Positions 60,720-64,000 of a stretch of DNA of 64,000 bases are shown here, in pieces. This DNA is from Alkalihalobacillus sp. AL-G (GTDB lineage Bacteria > Bacillota > Bacilli > Bacillales > Fictibacillaceae). Location of the stretch: the NCBI RefSeq assembly GCF_030643805.1, contig NZ_CP094656.1, forward strand, positions 3,224,001-3,288,000. Direction: 5' to 3'. Position 1 is the stretch's first letter; every line of letters starts with the position of its first letter. The notes under the pieces are model-generated. The model was given only the letters and a program-made list of their open reading frames with translations. It was not told the origin of the DNA and searched no databases. The translations under genes and the position numbers were made by a program.

Positions 60720-63700
60720 TTAATTTATAGAGTTGTGTGTAGTAGCACTGACACCGTACTTATTCTTGGGAGGTATTCTGTTGTAATAAATAAAGTCCAT
60801 AATGATTTTTATATTATCTTTTTCATTATTAATTGAATAGGGAAGATTCCCGATGATCGGCGCCCAGAGTTTAGTGTGATACCCGTCAACCAACACATCA
60901 ACTTTTCTGTTGTGATTTGCTCCTAAAGCACTTTCTACTGAGACTATACCGTCACCACTGCTAAGATAATATGCTTTACTTTTAGGAACAGGTGCCGGTG
61001 GTTCATAATCACCATAACCAGCAATTGACATCATATCTACCCTTGATGGAAGCGGGTTTTGTAGACGTTTTATCGCATCACTATTAGGTCTAAGATCCCT
61101 TTCTGCATCACTAAAAGCCATATAGGCAAAACCTGAACCTTTAAATGGTGTACCCAGTGTAACAAAGGTATCTACAGGAGTAGAAGGGTTATCATACATG
61201 TAATAGCTAGTAGCAATTCCTCCCATACTGTGACCAACAATGTTTATTTTTTTGTTCCCGAATTTAGAATGTATTGAATCAACCACGTTTTTCACCCATA
61301 CACCTTGTGATTGAAAGTGAGCTTTACTATTCTTAAATTCTAATGAAATAGTTGGAGTACCATGACCTACATCAGCTTGTTTACCTGTAACACGACTGGT
61401 ATGTTGAACAATGCCAGTTGATGCGTCTGGATGTTCGAAAGATATGAGACCAGAAGTACTTACGTTTACACTCTCAGCTACAAAATGCCTTATATTATGG
61501 TCTTGGGTGTAACTTTTATCAATATACTGTACAAAATCTTTAAAAGTACCCTCTGAACCCCCTAAGCCATGTACAAATAGAAGAGGGATAGTATAATCGA
61601 CCGCATCAGAATCATACCACAGTGCATTGTTATATTCATTTTCAACAAAGACGTTTTTGTCATAATCAAACTTCAATAAAGGCTGAATTTCTATATCATC
61701 TGTCATACCATCGTTGTCTGTATCTTGCTTTAATGGATTACTTATAAATAGATACATATTACCATAACCTGGTACATTAACTAATTCGCCAACTTCAAAA
61801 CCATCAGGAATAGTATCGTTATCCGTATCTGAATTCGTTGAATCTGTTTTTAATACTGTCCCATTAGCCAAACGGAAACCATTTTCTTCTTCATGATCTG
61901 ATAAACCATCTCCATCAGTATCTTTGAATGGTGCTGTAGTATCATCTGCTACGTCATCATATCGGTCTAATAAATCATGGGGATTGCTAGCAAAATAATA
62001 TTTTCCTTCAGTCTCTTCGGCAATATGTTTCAATAAGTTGTCATCAACACCACTGCCTAGTCCAATAGTGTAAATAGTAATGTTATTGTCAATTGCTCGT
62101 TGAGTTGCATAATTGTTGTAATAACCTTCTCCATCTGTCAATAACAAAATATACTTCTTACTATTGGTACCTCGTTGTAGAAGTTCATTAATAGAAGCAT
62201 TTACTGCATAATAAATATTAGTTCCACCACTAGAATCTATAGTATCTACACCGATTTTAACTTTCTGTTTATCCGTGGTAAGTTCTACTTTTACTTCTGC
62301 ATTTGAATCAAAGTCTACGACTGCAGCTTGGTCATTTTCAAGTAATCTGTCTACGAAGTTTTTAACCGCAGTTTTCCGAAGATCTTCCGGGTCATTCCAT
62401 TGCATACTACCAGAAGAATCAATGGCAAATACAATATCAATATACTCTATTTCATCATTTTCACCTGAATCTCTACTGCCTCTACCAAATTCTTTGTTCC
62501 AAGTTTCATCCCATTTGACTTGGTTTAAAAGGATATATTGACTGAAATGTTCAACGGTAGCGTGTACAGTATTATTTTCATAATCAATTACTTGATTATC
62601 TACCTTTTCTAATAAGCCTGTAAATTCATTAAAATAATATACCGCTGGTACAAAGTCGCTACCCTCTAAATCAGCGAATTCATTGGAGTATTCAAATGAA
62701 ATAGTAGCCTCATCAAAATTCGCCTCTGTATTAAATTCATAAGGAGCGCCTAAGTATCCAGGAATATCATTCCCAAGTAGTACAGACTCACCTTCCATAT
62801 TTGTAATGGTTGTGGAAAAGCCTTGTTCCCCTTTTGATTTCATTGTAACGGATGGTTTAACGGTCTCATCTTGTTGGTCCTCAGGTGTTTTAATGGTAAT
62901 TTCATAGTTTTCATCACCATCTAACACTCCATTACCGTTAGAGTCTTCATTTAACGGATCAGTATTTAATTTTAGTTCATTTCCATCTTTCAATTTGTCA
63001 TTATCGGTGTCCATAGATAATGGGTCCAGATTTCTTTGAACTTCATATCCGTCTGTTAGAGTATCACTATCCGTATCTTCATTTTCAAGACTTGTCCCGT
63101 ATTTTTGCTCTTGAATGTTCACTAGCCTATCTTCATCCGTATCTTCCTGACCATCATTCACACCGTTTCCATTACTATCAACTAGTAACGGATTTAATGA
63201 ATATGAATATGTTTCTATATAATCATTTAATCCATCCCCATCTGTATCTTTACTTAAGGGATTAGTTTTAAGAACAATCTCTTCTAGGTTATATAATCCT
63301 TCTTGGTCATCATCTTTTTCAAGTTTATAATTAAAGTTATGTTCTGAAAAAGATTTAAAGATAGCATTTGTAGAACCCTCTATCTTCTTAATGGATTGTT
63401 TCACATGATTTTTCTCATAATGATGGACAGCGTTATCAAGTTTATTTTGAGCTTCCTTTTTAAATTTATTTGAATTTTTATCTTGGTAAGACATAACAAA
63501 AAGCATGTCCTTGAGAAGATTTTCGTTTAATAGTATAGCAATCTCTAAAACTTCCAGTTTTTGCTCATTACTATCTAACCTTTCAATGAATTCACCCAAC
63601 AACGGGAAGAAATCTTGGTCTGTAACCCGATTAATATTGAGTTCTTCATGCACAGCAATTTCATTTTCTAGCCTTTCAATTAACTGCCCATTTGTTTCAC

Positions 63701-63896
63701 CGTTATTCTTTTTGGACATCCAGTTCTGGTCTTCCTTAACAGAGTTAATAATGCTCATGAGCGAGTCATAAGAACTAGTTTGTTGGTTTGTAATACCTTC
63801 CGCTTGAACAGAATCAATACCTATGTAAGAAGTTAACAAGCCCATAATTAATGTAATTATACAAGTGATTTTTAATAATCGATGCTTATAAAACAT
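60720..63896 (-). CDS. Large secreted protein: Ca-binding repeats, vWA and lipase-like domain
   Basis: A 1058-residue exported protein. Signal peptide residues 1-32 (SVQA-EG). Residues 33-195 are helical. Two blocks of Asp-rich TSP3-type repeats follow (about 205-335 and 660-760; KDTDGDGLND, VDSNGNGVNDGQE, DTDNDGMTDD). Between them is a vWA domain with MIDAS DSSGS (Asp493). The C-terminal alpha/beta-hydrolase has FVHGLGGSEG and GHSMGG with nucleophile Ser890, like DUF915/lipase proteins. Probably Ca-stabilised at the cell surface, acting in adhesion and ester hydrolysis; both are inferences. RBS GGAGGTAAC. Confidence 0.88.
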   Translation of the reverse strand: MFYKHRLLKITCIITLIMGLLTSYIGIDSVQAEGITNQQTSSYDSLMSIINSVKEDQNWMSKKNNGETNGQLIERLENEIAVHEELNINRVTDQDFFPLLGEFIERLDSNEQKLEVLEIAILLNENLLKDMLFVMSYQDKNSNKFKKEAQNKLDNAVHHYEKNHVKQSIKKIEGSTNAIFKSFSEHNFNYKLEKDDDQEGLYNLEEIVLKTNPLSKDTDGDGLNDYIETYSYSLNPLLVDSNGNGVNDGQEDTDEDRLVNIQEQKYGTSLENEDTDSDTLTDGYEVQRNLDPLSMDTDNDKLKDGNELKLNTDPLNEDSNGNGVLDGDENYEITIKTPEDQQDETVKPSVTMKSKGEQGFSTTITNMEGESVLLGNDIPGYLGAPYEFNTEANFDEATISFEYSNEFADLEGSDFVPAVYYFNEFTGLLEKVDNQVIDYENNTVHATVEHFSQYILLNQVKWDETWNKEFGRGSRDSGENDEIEYIDIVFAIDSSGSMQWNDPEDLRKTAVKNFVDRLLENDQAAVVDFDSNAEVKVELTTDKQKVKIGVDTIDSSGGTNIYYAVNASINELLQRGTNSKKYILLLTDGEGYYNNYATQRAIDNNITIYTIGLGSGVDDNLLKHIAEETEGKYYFASNPHDLLDRYDDVADDTTAPFKDTDGDGLSDHEEENGFRLANGTVLKTDSTNSDTDNDTIPDGFEVGELVNVPGYGNMYLFISNPLKQDTDNDGMTDDIEIQPLLKFDYDKNVFVENEYNNALWYDSDAVDYTIPLLFVHGLGGSEGTFKDFVQYIDKSYTQDHNIRHFVAESVNVSTSGLISFEHPDASTGIVQHTSRVTGKQADVGHGTPTISLEFKNSKAHFQSQGVWVKNVVDSIHSKFGNKKINIVGHSMGGIATSYYMYDNPSTPVDTFVTLGTPFKGSGFAYMAFSDAERDLRPNSDAIKRLQNPLPSRVDMMSIAGYGDYEPPAPVPKSKAYYLSSGDGIVSVESALGANHNRKVDVLVDGYHTKLWAPIIGNLPYSINNEKDNIKIIMDFIYYNRIPPKNKYGVSATTHNSIN

Positions 63897-64000
63897 TGTT
63901 ACCTCCTGAAATTTTTATATAAAACTCTATCCTCCTTTCTCAAATAATTACATAATTATGGTAACAAATGTTTAATAAAATAGCTATAGAATATATGAAT
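63897..64000. other. Upstream region of the vWA-lipase gene
   Basis: Contains the RBS, a second GGAGGAT and AT-rich sequence; no definite promoter or other gene is seen up to the window edge. Confidence 0.4.

Overview
The window comes from a low-GC Gram-positive bacterium of the Bacillaceae type. Three things support this: a DesK-DesR-Des cold-sensing locus that closely resembles the Bacillus one, a ydaO-type c-di-AMP riboswitch ahead of ktrA-ktrB, and purine-rich ribosome binding sites with frequent TTG/GTG starts. Most genes lie on the minus strand. No rRNA genes, complete tRNA genes or CRISPR arrays were seen.

Layout. (1) 1-11152: a sugar-uptake operon on the minus strand. A ROK repressor is followed by two CUT1 permeases, a substrate-binding lipoprotein and three cytoplasmic glycoside hydrolases: two six-hairpin enzymes and a long GH31 cut by the window edge. 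No ATPase is encoded here. (2) 11415-18000: two paralogous DesK/DesR-type two-component systems. The right-hand one sits beside the fatty-acid desaturase it is expected to control. The left-hand one sits beside a small membrane protein. (3) 18183-23000: small hypothetical genes, a P1-family peptidase, and a DoxX/SRPBCC/ArsR group containing a decayed SRPBCC gene. (4) 23153-25171: a secreted Ca-binding-repeat lipase-like protein. (5) 25237-31640: a Fur-controlled NIS siderophore operon with two IucA/IucC synthetases, an MFS exporter and an SbnH-like decarboxylase. (6) 31700-37046: a methyltransferase with a DUF817 relic behind it, a transglutaminase-like protein, membrane proteins and a PadR regulator. 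(7) 37194-38606: a LysM-GH18 spore-type glucosidase. (8) 38709-52412: the most interesting region, described below. (9) 52812-59129: an amidase, ktrB-ktrA with riboswitch, an FMN reductase and a secreted nuclease. (10) 59265-60680: a tRNA-Val 3' relic and a dead IS3-family element. (11) 60720-63896: a second Ca-repeat protein with a vWA domain and a lipase domain.

The 38.7-52.4 kb block looks like a capsid-less, non-contractile phage-tail particle (F-type tailocin candidate). It holds two tail-tube paralogues, tail-assembly chaperones joined by a -1 frameshift heptamer, a short tape measure, Dit and Tal-like tip proteins, a 986-residue GH18-like tip protein, XhlA and a holin. Its first gene is a sigma-region-4-like activator whose promoter carries a perfect LexA box (GAACGTGTGTTC). 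No capsid, portal, terminase, integrase or replication gene lies in or around it. The inferred scheme is: DNA damage removes LexA, the activator is made, the tail operon is switched on, and the holin releases particles. Function is inferred from sequence only.
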